Below are positions 17,431 through 26,575 of a DNA stretch of 64,000 nt, piece by piece. Origin of the DNA: Intestinicryptomonas porci (GTDB taxonomy: Bacteria; Verrucomicrobiota; Verrucomicrobiia; Opitutales; Intestinicryptomonadaceae); NCBI RefSeq assembly GCF_033971905.1, contig NZ_JALBUT010000001.1:186001-250000 (forward strand), given 5' to 3'. A program made the position numbers and the translations under genes. The notes below the pieces were generated by a model, which ran no database searches, was not told where the DNA came from, and saw only the letters and a program-made list of their open reading frames with translations. How positions within the stretch are numbered: position 1 is the first letter of the stretch; each line of letters starts with the position of its first letter.

Positions 17431-18168
17431 CTACCATGACGCCTCAATCAGCATTACGTCCTGCTTTTTCATTTCCTGCGCGGTAATCCAGATTATGCTC
17501 GCGTCGTTGTTTGCGGGGGAAATTGCAATTTCTCCCGTTTGGGCGTTGTATCCCAAAACCAAAAAAGAGGAGTTTCTTCTTATTTTCAGCTGTGAAAAAT
17601 TCGGCTTGTAAAGTTTTTGGGCGACGAGTTTTTTCCATTCTTCGGGCTTTGCCGATTTCCTTTCGAGAGTTCTTACGCCCATGTATCCCCAGATGTTGTC
17701 ATCTTCCCAACAGAACCAGTATAGGGGAATGCCCGCTTGTATGCGCTGTTTTATTACGACTTCGGTCGTGGGGATTTTTTTCAGGCGGCAGGCGTATTTT
17801 GCCATTGCCCCGTTTACCGCCTTCAAAAAGTTTTGCGGATTGTTTGCGGGGTTGGAATCCCCTGTTTTTTCCGCAATAATGCCGTCAATTTCCTTTAAAT
17901 CGATCCAAGGCATAAGGTATGCGGTGTAGGAGTCGAGCGCGCGCGGAAAATTTACGCAGAAAGCTTTTGACATCGGAATGAATCCCACAAATGTGTCTCC
18001 GTTCGGCATTGTGCGGACCTTCTTTTTCAGGGCTTCCTTGTCGATTTTAAGCTCGCTTTTTCCCTTTTTTGCGGTTTCTTTTTCGTCTTTTGTCTTGTCC
18101 GCCGCAAAAGATTGAATTCCCGCGAGGGCGATTGATAAAATCAAAACGGCACCGATTATTTTTTTCAT
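17431..18168 (-). CDS. Secreted protein of unknown function
   Basis: About 245 residues from the ATG at 18168. I chose it over the longer frame because a strong AGGAGG lies 8 bases upstream and the start gives a clean signal peptide (MKKIIGAVLILSIALAGIQSFA, cleavage near residue 22). A Lys-rich linker of about 30 residues precedes a folded domain with NGDTFVGFIPMSKAF and WFCWEDDNIWGYMGVRTLE. Exported to the periplasm or beyond. I recognise no family. It is followed by its own terminator, so it is probably monocistronic. Confidence 0.7.
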   Translation of the reverse strand: MKKIIGAVLILSIALAGIQSFAADKTKDEKETAKKGKSELKIDKEALKKKVRTMPNGDTFVGFIPMSKAFCVNFPRALDSYTAYLMPWIDLKEIDGIIAEKTGDSNPANNPQNFLKAVNGAMAKYACRLKKIPTTEVVIKQRIQAGIPLYWFCWEDDNIWGYMGVRTLERKSAKPEEWKKLVAQKLYKPNFSQLKIRRNSSFLVLGYNAQTGEIAISPANNDASIIWITAQEMKKQDVMLIEASW

Positions 18169-18325
18169 GGCAATTTTCCTCCTTTTTTCCTTTTGTGCAA
18201 AATTTTTATGCAATTCGATTTTATCTATGAAAATATGGGTGATTGTCGAGAACTTTTTTCTTTAAAAACTTGCCAAATGCCGCGCTTGGCTTAAAGTTGA
18301 ATTGTAAAAAAATAAAGGGGAGCCT

Positions 18326-19852
18326 TTGAATTACGAAATTTTCGATACGAATGCAATTTTGCTCGGACTGCTTTCGGCGATGCTTGCCGCCGAATGCATG
18401 ATATTGCTTGTAAAGGCTCAGTCGATGCGCCACAAGATGAATTCGGTAATCGACAGCGTGTCGGCAGAGCAAAAGCACAGGCTTGAAGAGCGCAAAAAAG
18501 AGCTTGAAGAGGAATTGAAAGACCGCGCGAGAACCCTTGAAAGCGAATATCGCGCGCTTATCGAAGAGACGCGGCAAAACAGCAGGGAGCTTGAAACCAA
18601 AATACGCGACGCCTCTTACAGTATCGAAAAATCCCGCCTTGCCGAGCGTAGGGCGGCTGATGAAACCGCGCTTTTGACCCGCAGGATGGAAAATTTCAAA
18701 AAGCTTGAGCATGAGTATGCGGGCAAGCTTGCTTCTCTTTCCGATTTGGACATCGAAAGTCTTTATGCGGAGGCAAAGCGTGAAATTTCGAGAAAGTGCG
18801 AGGAAGATTTGGCTTTGTACAAGCTTGAGCTTTTCAATAAATCGGGCAAGGAGCTTGAAATCGAAGCCAAACGAATATTGCTTGATACTATTTTGCGAAG
18901 CGCACTTTCCGTAAATTCGGAAGTGAACGCCTGCCTTGTAAAACTGCCAAACGAAGCCATGAAAGGAAGGCTGATTGGCAAGGAAGGGCGCAACATACGC
19001 TCTTTTGAAGCAACTTCGGGCACGACTTTGGTGATAGATGAAACTCCGGATTCCGTCATGGTTTCCTCTTTTGACCCTGCAAGGAGGGAGATTGCAAAGA
19101 CGGCTTTGGAATCTTTGGTTGCCGACGGCAGAATAAACCCCGCAACGATAGAATCCGCATTGGCGTCTGCAAAAATAAAAATTGAAAAATCCTGCATGGA
19201 TTATGGCGCGGACGCCGCCAAGCAGCTCAACATAAGCGGTCTTCATCCTGAAATTTTGGAGCGCCTGGGCGCGCTGCGCTTCCATTTGTCGCTAAACCAA
19301 AATACGCTTGAACACAGCATTGAATCGGCTTTAATTGCGGGAATTCTCGCTTCCGAAGTGGATTGCGACCCGATAATAGCAAAGAGGGCGGCTCTTCTTC
19401 ACGACATCGGAAAGGCTACCGACGGTGAGCTTTCGCACGCTCTTGAAGGCGCGTCTTTCTTGCGCAGGCTGGGCGAGGATGAAATTATCGCAAGCGCGGT
19501 TGAAGCTCACCACGGAGAAATTCCCGACGGCGGAATATACGGGGCGATTGTAAAAATTGCCGACACGATTTCATCGACCCGCATAGGGGCGAGGATGACT
19601 CCCGTTGACAGCTATTTTTCCAGAATGAAGAGCCTTGAAGAAACCGCCATGGAATTTGACGGGGTATTGAGCGCATACGCTTTGCAGGCGGGCAGGGAGC
19701 TTAGAGTGATAGTTGAGCCCGACAAGGTTGACGACATAGAGGCGGCGAAAATGATTTCGCTTTTAAGCGAAAAAATTTCTAAGAAAATCGACCATACCGT
19801 TCCCGTGAAAATAATGCTTATCCGCGAAAAGCGTTTTGTCGAAACTATTTAA
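18326..19852 (+). CDS. rny: Ribonuclease Y
   Basis: A 508-residue membrane-tethered endoribonuclease that starts bulk mRNA decay. Residues 11-30 are the membrane anchor and 35-130 a charged coiled coil. The KH RNA-binding domain has GRLIGKEGRN at 214-223. The HD phosphohydrolase domain has EHSIESAL (His330) and LLHDIGKA (His359-Asp360). The order and length match RNase Y. The frame starts with TTG, with AAAGGGGAG 4-5 bases upstream; no ATG is placed better without losing the anchor. The gene is monocistronic on the + strand. Confidence 0.93.
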   Translation: MNYEIFDTNAILLGLLSAMLAAECMILLVKAQSMRHKMNSVIDSVSAEQKHRLEERKKELEEELKDRARTLESEYRALIEETRQNSRELETKIRDASYSIEKSRLAERRAADETALLTRRMENFKKLEHEYAGKLASLSDLDIESLYAEAKREISRKCEEDLALYKLELFNKSGKELEIEAKRILLDTILRSALSVNSEVNACLVKLPNEAMKGRLIGKEGRNIRSFEATSGTTLVIDETPDSVMVSSFDPARREIAKTALESLVADGRINPATIESALASAKIKIEKSCMDYGADAAKQLNISGLHPEILERLGALRFHLSLNQNTLEHSIESALIAGILASEVDCDPIIAKRAALLHDIGKATDGELSHALEGASFLRRLGEDEIIASAVEAHHGEIPDGGIYGAIVKIADTISSTRIGARMTPVDSYFSRMKSLEETAMEFDGVLSAYALQAGRELRVIVEPDKVDDIEAAKMISLLSEKISKKIDHTVPVKIMLIREKRFVETI

Positions 19853-19937
19853 TCTTTTTTGGGGACGGAAACTTAATCTGCTTTTTGCCGCTTGGCTTGT
19901 CTCTTTGTTTCGGGGAATGGCAAAAGTTTTTCCGTAT

Positions 19938-19979
19938 TTGAAGCCTGTTTATTTGAAATAAACGGTGCTTTGGCTTCAA
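19938..19979. other. Two-stage hairpin in the 455-base gap between rny and the PEGA gene
   Basis: TTGAAGCC (19938-19945) pairs with GGCTTCAA (19972-19979). Inside it GTTTATTT pairs with AAATAAAC around a single G at 19955. The only unpaired bases are T46 and the GGTGCTTT bulge at 19964-19971. It has no T tail, so it is not a standard terminator. The rest of 19853-20260 shows no convincing gene. Confidence 0.5.
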
Positions 19980-20260
19980 GGTTTTCTTATGTTTTCAACC
20001 CATCCGTAGCGGCAAGTTCTCGATTCTCTCCCGATTCTCCGCCGACTGTGGCATTCGGAATTTCCCGCGTTTAAGGCATACTTTGAAATCTTTTCAAGCA
20101 AAGGTTCGCGTATTTTTTTCGGCTTTTGGCAAAATCAGAATTCTGAAATCGGTTTGAGATTTTAGCAGGTTGAAATTATGCAGGCGTTTTTACAACTTTC
20201 GCTTGTATTCTTTTACCCGTGCTACAAATTCCATAAAACATCGCCTGTTTCATGGACATA

Positions 20261-20290
20261 AAAAAACCTCCGAAAATTCGGAGGTTTTTT
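20261..20290 (-). terminator. Rho-independent terminator of the PEGA lipoprotein gene
   Basis: AAAAAACCTCCGA pairs perfectly with TCGGAGGTTTTTT around an AAAT loop. It is symmetrical, so it can also stop + strand read-through from rny. Confidence 0.88.
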
Positions 20291-20307
20291 GAATTTATGA
20301 GATTAAA

Positions 20308-20772
20308 TTACTTTGTGTAAAAATCTTTAATCGAGCCAATCATTGCGGAGTGTTCTTTTTCGCAAATCTTGCCTTCCTTCTTGAGGGTGTCGGCTTTCAA
20401 GACAGCGTCCAAATATGCGTCGGCACGATTGTTGCCCGCTGTTTCGGGAAGAAATGCGGGATAGAGCTTTGCGTTGATTTCATCAGGAGTGAGGCTCATA
20501 TAAACGCCCATATCAACAAGCGGTCCAAACTTGATTTCGGGAAGGTCTTCCGATGTTGCGAGAGTGTAGGAAACTTCCTTATAACCCGCTTTTTGAATGA
20601 CAATTTTATGAGTTGAGTCTTTTTTCAGGCTGACTTCGCAAGGAGTCTGACCTACCATTTCGCCGCCGATTAAAACATCCGCGCCGGCAGGGCAGGAGTT
20701 TATCGCTACTTTTTCAGTCGAGCAGCCGAAGAGTGCAGCGGCCGCCAAAGATAATGCCAAGAACTTTTTCAT
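20308..20772 (-). CDS. PEGA-domain lipoprotein
   Basis: A 154-residue protein with a lipoprotein signal, MKKFLALSLAAAALFGCSTE, whose lipobox Cys is residue 17. A PEGA domain covers about 23-75: INSCPAGADVLIGGEMVGQTPCEVSLKKDS and following, with the conserved Gly-x-x-x-Gly-x-T-P and AGY elements. PEGA domains are small β-folds found in surface proteins. The C-terminal 70 residues are charged and helical. It is expected in the periplasm, anchored to a membrane. No partner gene is adjacent. Confidence 0.82.
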   Translation of the reverse strand: MKKFLALSLAAAALFGCSTEKVAINSCPAGADVLIGGEMVGQTPCEVSLKKDSTHKIVIQKAGYKEVSYTLATSEDLPEIKFGPLVDMGVYMSLTPDEINAKLYPAFLPETAGNNRADAYLDAVLKADTLKKEGKICEKEHSAMIGSIKDFYTK

Positions 20773-20901
20773 AATATTTGATTTTTTTTTGTTTTAAAAA
20801 TTGATTCTCTTGAATTGATTGATGTCTTTTCTGTCAATTTATATTCAAAACGTCAAGTTTTTAGTTGTATTTTTTTTACTTTTTTTAAAAAACGCCCGTT
20901 T

Positions 20902-21696
20902 TTACAGTCTGGAAAGCTCTTTTGAGCGTTTTTCCGCGGCGAAGAGGGCGTCTTTTACGGTTTTCCTGAAATTGCTTGCCTTGAAAACTTCGAGGGCGGC
21001 GAGGGTTGTGCCCCCGGGGGAGCATACCGCGTCGCGCAATTCTTCTGGCGAGCGTTCGTCTTTTTCAAGAAGCATTGCGCTTCCCAAAATCGTTTGGATT
21101 GACAGCTCCTTTGCGGTTTCGTTGTCAAATCCCAGTTCTTTGCCCGCCTCGATTAGCGCGGCGGCAAATTCAAACACATATCCCGGGCCGCTTCCCGAGA
21201 GGGCTGTCACTGCGTCGAGCTGCGCTTCGGGGCATTTTATGACTTTCCCGATTGCCTTCAAGACTGTTTCGACCGTCTTTTCCTGGTCGGGTTCAAGCTC
21301 TGTTTCGGGCGCGAAGCAGGAAATTCCTTTTGAAATGAGAGCCGCCATGTTGGGCATTACGCGCACGATTTTACCCGCGTTTGGGAAGCGTTCGCGCAGT
21401 TTTGAAATTGTGGTTCCCGCCAAAATCGAAATTACCAAATCCATGCGTTTTTGCCCGATGCTTTGGGCTACTTCCGCAAGCTGTTGCGGCTTGCAGGCAA
21501 GCACCACTGTTTCCGCGTTTATGTTTTCGATTTTCGCGGTGTGGCTGATGCCCGTATTTCTTGCGAGATCCGCGCCCGTTGAGTCTGCGCCGCTTACGCA
21601 TTCAACATCCCAGGGGCGGACCGCGCCACTTTTTATCATTCCCGAAACTATTGCCGACGCCATTTTGCCCGCGCCGACAAATGCAAATTTTTTCAT
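20902..21696 (-). CDS. proC: Pyrroline-5-carboxylate reductase
   Basis: 264 residues from the ATG at 21696, the expected length for ProC, with AAAGGA 8 bases upstream; the open frame runs 80 residues further back but without family resemblance. The enzyme makes proline from pyrroline-5-carboxylate with NAD(P)H. The dinucleotide fold is FVGAGKMASAI, followed by RVMPNMAALI and ALSGSGPGYVFEFA. The C-terminal signature DAVCSPGGTTLAALEV is diagnostic. It is transcribed divergently from the glycogen phosphorylase gene. Confidence 0.94.
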   Translation of the reverse strand: MKKFAFVGAGKMASAIVSGMIKSGAVRPWDVECVSGADSTGADLARNTGISHTAKIENINAETVVLACKPQQLAEVAQSIGQKRMDLVISILAGTTISKLRERFPNAGKIVRVMPNMAALISKGISCFAPETELEPDQEKTVETVLKAIGKVIKCPEAQLDAVTALSGSGPGYVFEFAAALIEAGKELGFDNETAKELSIQTILGSAMLLEKDERSPEELRDAVCSPGGTTLAALEVFKASNFRKTVKDALFAAEKRSKELSRL

Positions 21697-21889
21697 CTTA
21701 TAAAATCCTTTCAATGCCGAAAAATAAAAGTTCGGTTTTGCCTCTTTTTCAAGCTTAAATTCCGCTTTGCAAAAAAACATCGGCAAATGGCGTTTTAATT
21801 GAATAACAAAATGCTTGAAAGGCGCGTCTTTTTGTCTAAATTTAGATTTTAAACATCCGCTAAACTCTAAAAAGGCGAATTTAAAAATC

Positions 21890-24391
21890 ATGGCAAAAAA
21901 ATCCTCATCCGAATCGGAAGCGCGCAAAGAATGCAAATTTTATGTGAACGCTTCCGTAAAAGACTTCAAAAATTCAATTCTTTGGCATATGGAACGCTCA
22001 TTGGCGCGCGCGACGGTCAGAGCAACATCGCGCGATTGGTGGCTTGCGACGGCAATGGCGGTTCGCGACGAAATAATGGGCAGGTTTATTTCCACAATGT
22101 CGCGCCAATACAAGGCAAATTCAAAGCGCGTTTATTATCTGTCTCTCGAATATTTGATGGGCAGGCTTACTGAAGATACTTTGACAAATTCGGGGCTTAT
22201 GGACGTTGCAAGAGAGGCGTTGAAAGAGCTTGGGCTTGATTTCGATTCCATCATGGCAAGCGAAGTTGACATGGGGCTTGGCAACGGCGGCTTGGGGCGT
22301 CTTGCGGCTTGCTTCCAAGATTCTCTTGCCACTCTCGATTATCCCGCGGTCGGATACGGCATACTTTACGAATTCGGGCTTTTCACGCAGAGTTTTGAGG
22401 GCGGCAGGCAGATAGAATCTCCCGACAACTGGCTTAAATTCGGTTCCCCGTGGGATATTGTCCGCCCCGAATACACAGTGAAAGTCGGAATCGGCGGAAG
22501 GGTCGAGGGGGTTATGTCTTCTACGGGAGACTGGTCTGTAAGGTGGATTCCCGAAGGTGAACTCCTCGGCGTCCCGTGGGATGTTCCCGTCGTCGGCTAC
22601 GGCGCGGGCACAGTAAACTTCCTGCGCTTGTGGGAATCCCGCGCGACAAACGAGCTTGATTTGAACGCCTTTAATAACGGCGGCTATACCCAGGCTGTCC
22701 ATCAAAAGGCGATGTCCGAAACCATATCGAAGGTTTTGTATCCGAACGACAAGACTGAAAACGGCAAAATTCTGCGCCTTATGCAGCAGTATTTCTTTGT
22801 GACTTGCTCGTTGCAGGACATCATTCGCCGTTTCAAGTCTTTGAACGGGGAAAATTGGGATATTTTTGCGGACAAGGTTGCAATCCAGCTAAACGACACG
22901 CACCCTGCGATAGCGGTTCCCGAACTCATGCGCCTTTTGGTTGACGTTGAAGGATTGGGTTGGGACAAGTCTTGGGAAATATGTACGCATGTTTTTGCGT
23001 ACACAAACCACACTCTGCTCCCCGAAGCTTTGGAAAAATGGTCCGTGCCTTTCTTTGAAAAGCTCTTGCCGCGCCATTTGCAGATTATTTACGAAATCAA
23101 CGCTCGCTGGCTTTCTTATGTCGAAAGCATTTACGGCAGGGATTCCGATAAGATTGCCCGCCTTTCGATAATCGAGGAGGGGGCTCCAAAAATGGTGAGA
23201 ATGGCGTATCTTTCGGTTGTCGGCTCTCACAGCGTAAACGGCGTTGCCGAACTACACTCTCAGCTTTTAAAAGAGAGCGTTTTGCGCGACTTCTACCAAA
23301 TTTCGCCCGAAAAATTCAACAACAAGACAAACGGCATAACTCCGCGCCGCTGGCTGAAAACCGCAAACGAGGGGCTTTCCGACTTGATTACGAAAACCTT
23401 GAAAAGCGACTCTTGGCCGAAAAATCTCGACGAGCTTAAAGGTCTCGAAAAGTTTGCGGAAGATTCCGACTTCCAAAAGAAGTACATGGAAATCAAGCGC
23501 GAAAACAAGGCGCATCTTGCAAAAATCGTAAAAGACTTGTGCGGGGTAGATTTAAATCCCGACGCTATTTTCGACGTCCAAATCAAGAGGCTTCACGAAT
23601 ACAAACGCCAGCATCTCAATCTGCTTTACATTCTTACGCTCTACCGCCGCCTGCTTCACAATCCCGATGCCGACATTTCTCCGCGTGCGTTTATTTTCGG
23701 CGCGAAAGCGGCTCCCGGCTACGACTTGGCAAAGAACATCATTTGGGCAATCAATACCGTTGGAAATGTCATAAATAACGATGCGAGAATAAAGGGAAAG
23801 CTGAAAGTCGCATTCATTCCCAACTACAATGTGTCTCTTGCCATGGATATTATTCCCGCCGCCGACGTATCCGAGCAGATTTCAACCGCAGGCAAGGAAG
23901 CTTCCGGAACAGGCAATATGAAGCTCGCTTTAAACGGCGCAATCACAATGGGAACTCTCGACGGCGCGAATGTCGAAATTCTGGAGGAAGTCGGCAAGGA
24001 CAATGTTTTCATCTTCGGAATGAATGTCGATGAAGTGCAGAAGCTGAAAGCCGAAGGCTACAACCCGTGGAACGTTTACAATTCAAACGAAAACTTAAAG
24101 TCCGCTTTGGACTGGCTTGTTTCCGACTACTTCATGCCCGGCAACCCGACTGCGTTTGAGCCTCTCAGAAAGTCTGTTTTGGACTGGGGCGACCAGTTTA
24201 TGGTCTGCGCCGACTACCAGTCGTATTGCGACGCGCAGGACAGGCTTGGCGAAGTCTATAAAGACAAGGCGCGCTGGGCTAAAATGGCGATTTTGAACAC
24301 TGCCCGCATGAGCAAGTTTTCAAGCGACCGCACCATTTCCGAGTACGCCGACGATATTTGGAATCTTGAAAAACTGCCTCCGCGCGAATAA
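21890..24391 (+). CDS. glgP: Glycogen/starch phosphorylase
   Basis: 833 residues from the ATG at 21890; an upstream in-frame ATG at 21815 would add 25 unlike-family residues. It releases glucose-1-phosphate from α-1,4-glucans using phosphate and pyridoxal phosphate. Landmarks are YLSLEYLMGR near 90, GNGGLGRLAACF, RIKRLHEYKRQHLN-like sequence (QIKRLHEYKRQHLN) and the cofactor motif EASGTGNMKLALNGA, with the Schiff-base Lys at about 678. The length fits the family of non-plant bacterial enzymes. lpxK follows after 27 bases. No other glycogen gene is present in the window. Confidence 0.95.
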   Translation: MAKKSSSESEARKECKFYVNASVKDFKNSILWHMERSLARATVRATSRDWWLATAMAVRDEIMGRFISTMSRQYKANSKRVYYLSLEYLMGRLTEDTLTNSGLMDVAREALKELGLDFDSIMASEVDMGLGNGGLGRLAACFQDSLATLDYPAVGYGILYEFGLFTQSFEGGRQIESPDNWLKFGSPWDIVRPEYTVKVGIGGRVEGVMSSTGDWSVRWIPEGELLGVPWDVPVVGYGAGTVNFLRLWESRATNELDLNAFNNGGYTQAVHQKAMSETISKVLYPNDKTENGKILRLMQQYFFVTCSLQDIIRRFKSLNGENWDIFADKVAIQLNDTHPAIAVPELMRLLVDVEGLGWDKSWEICTHVFAYTNHTLLPEALEKWSVPFFEKLLPRHLQIIYEINARWLSYVESIYGRDSDKIARLSIIEEGAPKMVRMAYLSVVGSHSVNGVAELHSQLLKESVLRDFYQISPEKFNNKTNGITPRRWLKTANEGLSDLITKTLKSDSWPKNLDELKGLEKFAEDSDFQKKYMEIKRENKAHLAKIVKDLCGVDLNPDAIFDVQIKRLHEYKRQHLNLLYILTLYRRLLHNPDADISPRAFIFGAKAAPGYDLAKNIIWAINTVGNVINNDARIKGKLKVAFIPNYNVSLAMDIIPAADVSEQISTAGKEASGTGNMKLALNGAITMGTLDGANVEILEEVGKDNVFIFGMNVDEVQKLKAEGYNPWNVYNSNENLKSALDWLVSDYFMPGNPTAFEPLRKSVLDWGDQFMVCADYQSYCDAQDRLGEVYKDKARWAKMAILNTARMSKFSSDRTISEYADDIWNLEKLPPRE

Positions 24392-24418
24392 CAGCAACGT
24401 TGAATTTCCCCAAAAAAG

Positions 24419-25615
24419 ATGTCCGAAGATTCTTTTGGAGAGAAAATCAGGCTTGCCTTGCAAAATCTTGAGCGCGCGACGGTCGATGTGATTTACGACC
24501 GCCGCAAAGATTTGCCTGCGCGCATTTACGGATGCTTTCTAAAAGGTCTTTCGTGGATATTTTGCGGGATTGTGAAGTTTCGCTATTTTCTCTACAAAAA
24601 CAGGATTTTCAGGGACAGCCCGCTGGGGTGCCTTGTAATCGTTGTAGGCAATCTCACGGTTGGCGGGACCGGCAAAACTCCCGTTGTGGAAAAGTTTGCC
24701 CGCGAGCTTACCGCAAAGGGGCGCAAGGTCGCGATTTTGAGCAGGGGCTACAAGAGCAAGTCGGACGGTTTGTTCAAGAAGCTTTGGAGGTGGATAACTA
24801 ACGGAGAACTTCCCAAGCCGAAAGTCGTAAGCGATGGCAAGAACATTCTCTTAAATTCCGAATTCGCGGGCGACGAACCTTTTATGCTTGCCCGCAATCT
24901 TCCCGGGGTTGTCGTTGTCGTCGATAAAAACAGGGTGAGGGCGGGCAACTTTGCGATAAAGGAATTCGGCGTTGACACGCTCATCTTGGACGACGGTTTC
25001 CAGTATTTGCCGTTGCGCGGGCATATGCAGCTTTTGCTTGTCGATAAAACCAATCCTTTCGGCAACAAATCGCTTCTTCCGCGCGGGATTTTGCGCGAGC
25101 CTGTCTCCCACTTGAAGCGCGCCTCCTACATCTTTTTGACAAAGAGCGACGGCAGGCGCAACGAAGAGCTTGAAAATTTCATTAGGCAATACAATACGGG
25201 CGCGGAATTTATCGAATGCGCCCACAAGTCGAAGCATCTCGTGGAGTTCCATTCGATGAAGCAGGAGCCTATCGAGTTTTTGAAAGGGAAAAAAATCGCT
25301 TATTTTTGCGCCATTGCATCTCCTTCGAGCTTTGAGAAATTTCTGGTCGATGCAGGGGCTGAAATCGTATATTTCGAGCATTTTCTGGACCACCACCGCT
25401 TTTTGAAATCGGAGCTTGACGACTTTTTCAAGGACGCCGTGCGCGCGGGTGCCGAATATGTGCTTACGACGGAAAAGGACGCTGTGAGAATAGACTTGGA
25501 CTATGGCAATGCGCTGCCTTTCTATTACACAAGGCTTGAAATTGAAATACTTTCGGGCACGGGGGGCTTTGACTCCGCAGTCGAGAGAATATGTTTTAAG
25601 CGCAATGTAGAGTAG
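24419..25615 (+). CDS. lpxK: Tetraacyldisaccharide 4'-kinase
   Basis: A 398-residue inner-membrane-associated kinase that phosphorylates the 4' position of the lipid A precursor. The N-terminal membrane-associated helix is LKGLSWIFCGIVKFRYFLY. The P-loop GGTGKTP is at 82-88, ILSRGYKSK follows, and LILDDGFQYLPL is the lipid A kinase signature. At 398 residues it is longer than many homologues, with about 40 extra N-terminal residues before the membrane helix. It proves that the host makes lipid A and so is Gram-negative. It follows glgP closely. Confidence 0.93.
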   Translation: MSEDSFGEKIRLALQNLERATVDVIYDRRKDLPARIYGCFLKGLSWIFCGIVKFRYFLYKNRIFRDSPLGCLVIVVGNLTVGGTGKTPVVEKFARELTAKGRKVAILSRGYKSKSDGLFKKLWRWITNGELPKPKVVSDGKNILLNSEFAGDEPFMLARNLPGVVVVVDKNRVRAGNFAIKEFGVDTLILDDGFQYLPLRGHMQLLLVDKTNPFGNKSLLPRGILREPVSHLKRASYIFLTKSDGRRNEELENFIRQYNTGAEFIECAHKSKHLVEFHSMKQEPIEFLKGKKIAYFCAIASPSSFEKFLVDAGAEIVYFEHFLDHHRFLKSELDDFFKDAVRAGAEYVLTTEKDAVRIDLDYGNALPFYYTRLEIEILSGTGGFDSAVERICFKRNVE

Positions 25616-25633
25616 GCGTATTTCGGATAAGTT

Positions 25634-25650
25634 AAAAAAAAAAAAAAAAA
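25634..25650. repeat. 17-base poly-A tract upstream of the outer-membrane protein gene
   Basis: An uninterrupted run of 17 A lies 42 bases before the ATG at 25692. Immediately downstream are TTTACA (25654-25659) and an AT-rich stretch with TTAATC that could be -35 and -10 elements. The run could act as an UP element or as a length-variable promoter spacer. Confidence 0.8.
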
Positions 25651-25691
25651 GTCTTTACATCTTCTTAAAAAATGTTAATCCTGTTGTCATT

Positions 25692-26450
25692 ATGAATATG
25701 AAGAAAACATTTTTAGTATCAGTATCTGCATTCTTAATGGCAGTCTCCGCATTTGCGTACAGCAAAAAAGCCGAAGGCGAAGCAAATCTCGGTCGCATGT
25801 ATGTTGAATTTGGCGGCGGCGCATCATTTACCGACTTGGAAGAAGGTGTAAATGACTCCAACCAAGTTGGCGCGGTTGCAAATGTGGAATTTAATGTTCC
25901 GGTATTCAAGCCCGGCGTAAATACAATGCAGGACATCAATTGGTTCGGCATGGATTTGTTTGTAAATTTGGGTTATGGCTATACGGACTTGGACGGTTTT
26001 TATGATGAGACGAATTACATTGAAGACGGAAATCTTTCCGGAAACTCTTTCAATGTGGCAGTTGGCTTGAAGCCGTATTTGTCAGTTAAGACAGGGTGGG
26101 CATTCATTCAGGCAATCAAGCCTTTTGCATACGGTTCTGTAGGTTATGGTTGGAATTCATTTGACATTACTGTTGATGATGAAAAAACTTCTCTTTCCGA
26201 AAATAATTTCATCTATAACTACGGCGGCGGTGTTGAACTCGTTTTGACGAAATCATTCTCTCTTTCCGGCAAATTCTTGTGGCACTCCGGTGATGATCAG
26301 GATACATTCCGTACCATTGACGCGGAACTTACATATTGGGCAAACTCAATCGTTGCGTTCTCCGTATTCGGCGAATGGAACTTCGGCAACGATGTAATCA
26401 AGCACTCCAAGACTTTCGGTTTGAAGGTTCGCTTCGGTTTCGGTCGCTAA
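25692..26450 (+). CDS. Outer-membrane β-barrel protein
   Basis: A 252-residue protein with a signal peptide (MNMKKTFLVSVSAFLMAVSAFA, cleavage near 22). Alternating amphipathic strands run to the end, with repeated aromatic girdle patterns such as VNLGYGYTDLDGFY, YNYGGGVELVLTKSFSLSGKF and VFGEWNF. The length suggests an 8- to 10-strand barrel of the OmpW/OmpA-like porin type, without a peptidoglycan-binding domain. Located in the outer membrane. Monocistronic, with its own promoter region downstream of a poly-A run and a strong terminator after it. Confidence 0.78.
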   Translation: MNMKKTFLVSVSAFLMAVSAFAYSKKAEGEANLGRMYVEFGGGASFTDLEEGVNDSNQVGAVANVEFNVPVFKPGVNTMQDINWFGMDLFVNLGYGYTDLDGFYDETNYIEDGNLSGNSFNVAVGLKPYLSVKTGWAFIQAIKPFAYGSVGYGWNSFDITVDDEKTSLSENNFIYNYGGGVELVLTKSFSLSGKFLWHSGDDQDTFRTIDAELTYWANSIVAFSVFGEWNFGNDVIKHSKTFGLKVRFGFGR

Positions 26451-26467
26451 TTTGAAATTTTAAATTG

Positions 26468-26500
26468 AAAAACGCCAAGTTTGTTGCTTGGCGTTTTTTT
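26468..26500 (+). terminator. Rho-independent terminator of the barrel protein gene
   Basis: AAAAACGCCAAG pairs perfectly with CTTGGCGTTTTT around a TTTGTTG loop, followed by further T residues. Confidence 0.9.
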
Positions 26501-26575
26501 TGCGCTTTTACATTGGGTTTTTCACAAAAAAAGGCGTAAGCAAAATATTGCTCCCGCCAAAGGCGCGCATGTGGA

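Noticed and set aside
18221..19285. Long − strand open frame (354 residues) opposite the RNase Y gene
   Set aside because: It has no family resemblance and lies fully antisense to a gene with complete KH and HD motifs.
19892..20074. 60-residue + strand frame in the gap after rny
   Set aside because: It spans the two-stage hairpin, has no clear ribosome-binding site and no recognisable features.
20819..21703. 294-residue + strand frame opposite proC
   Set aside because: It is Ser-rich, low in recognisable structure, and a shadow of the well-supported proC gene.
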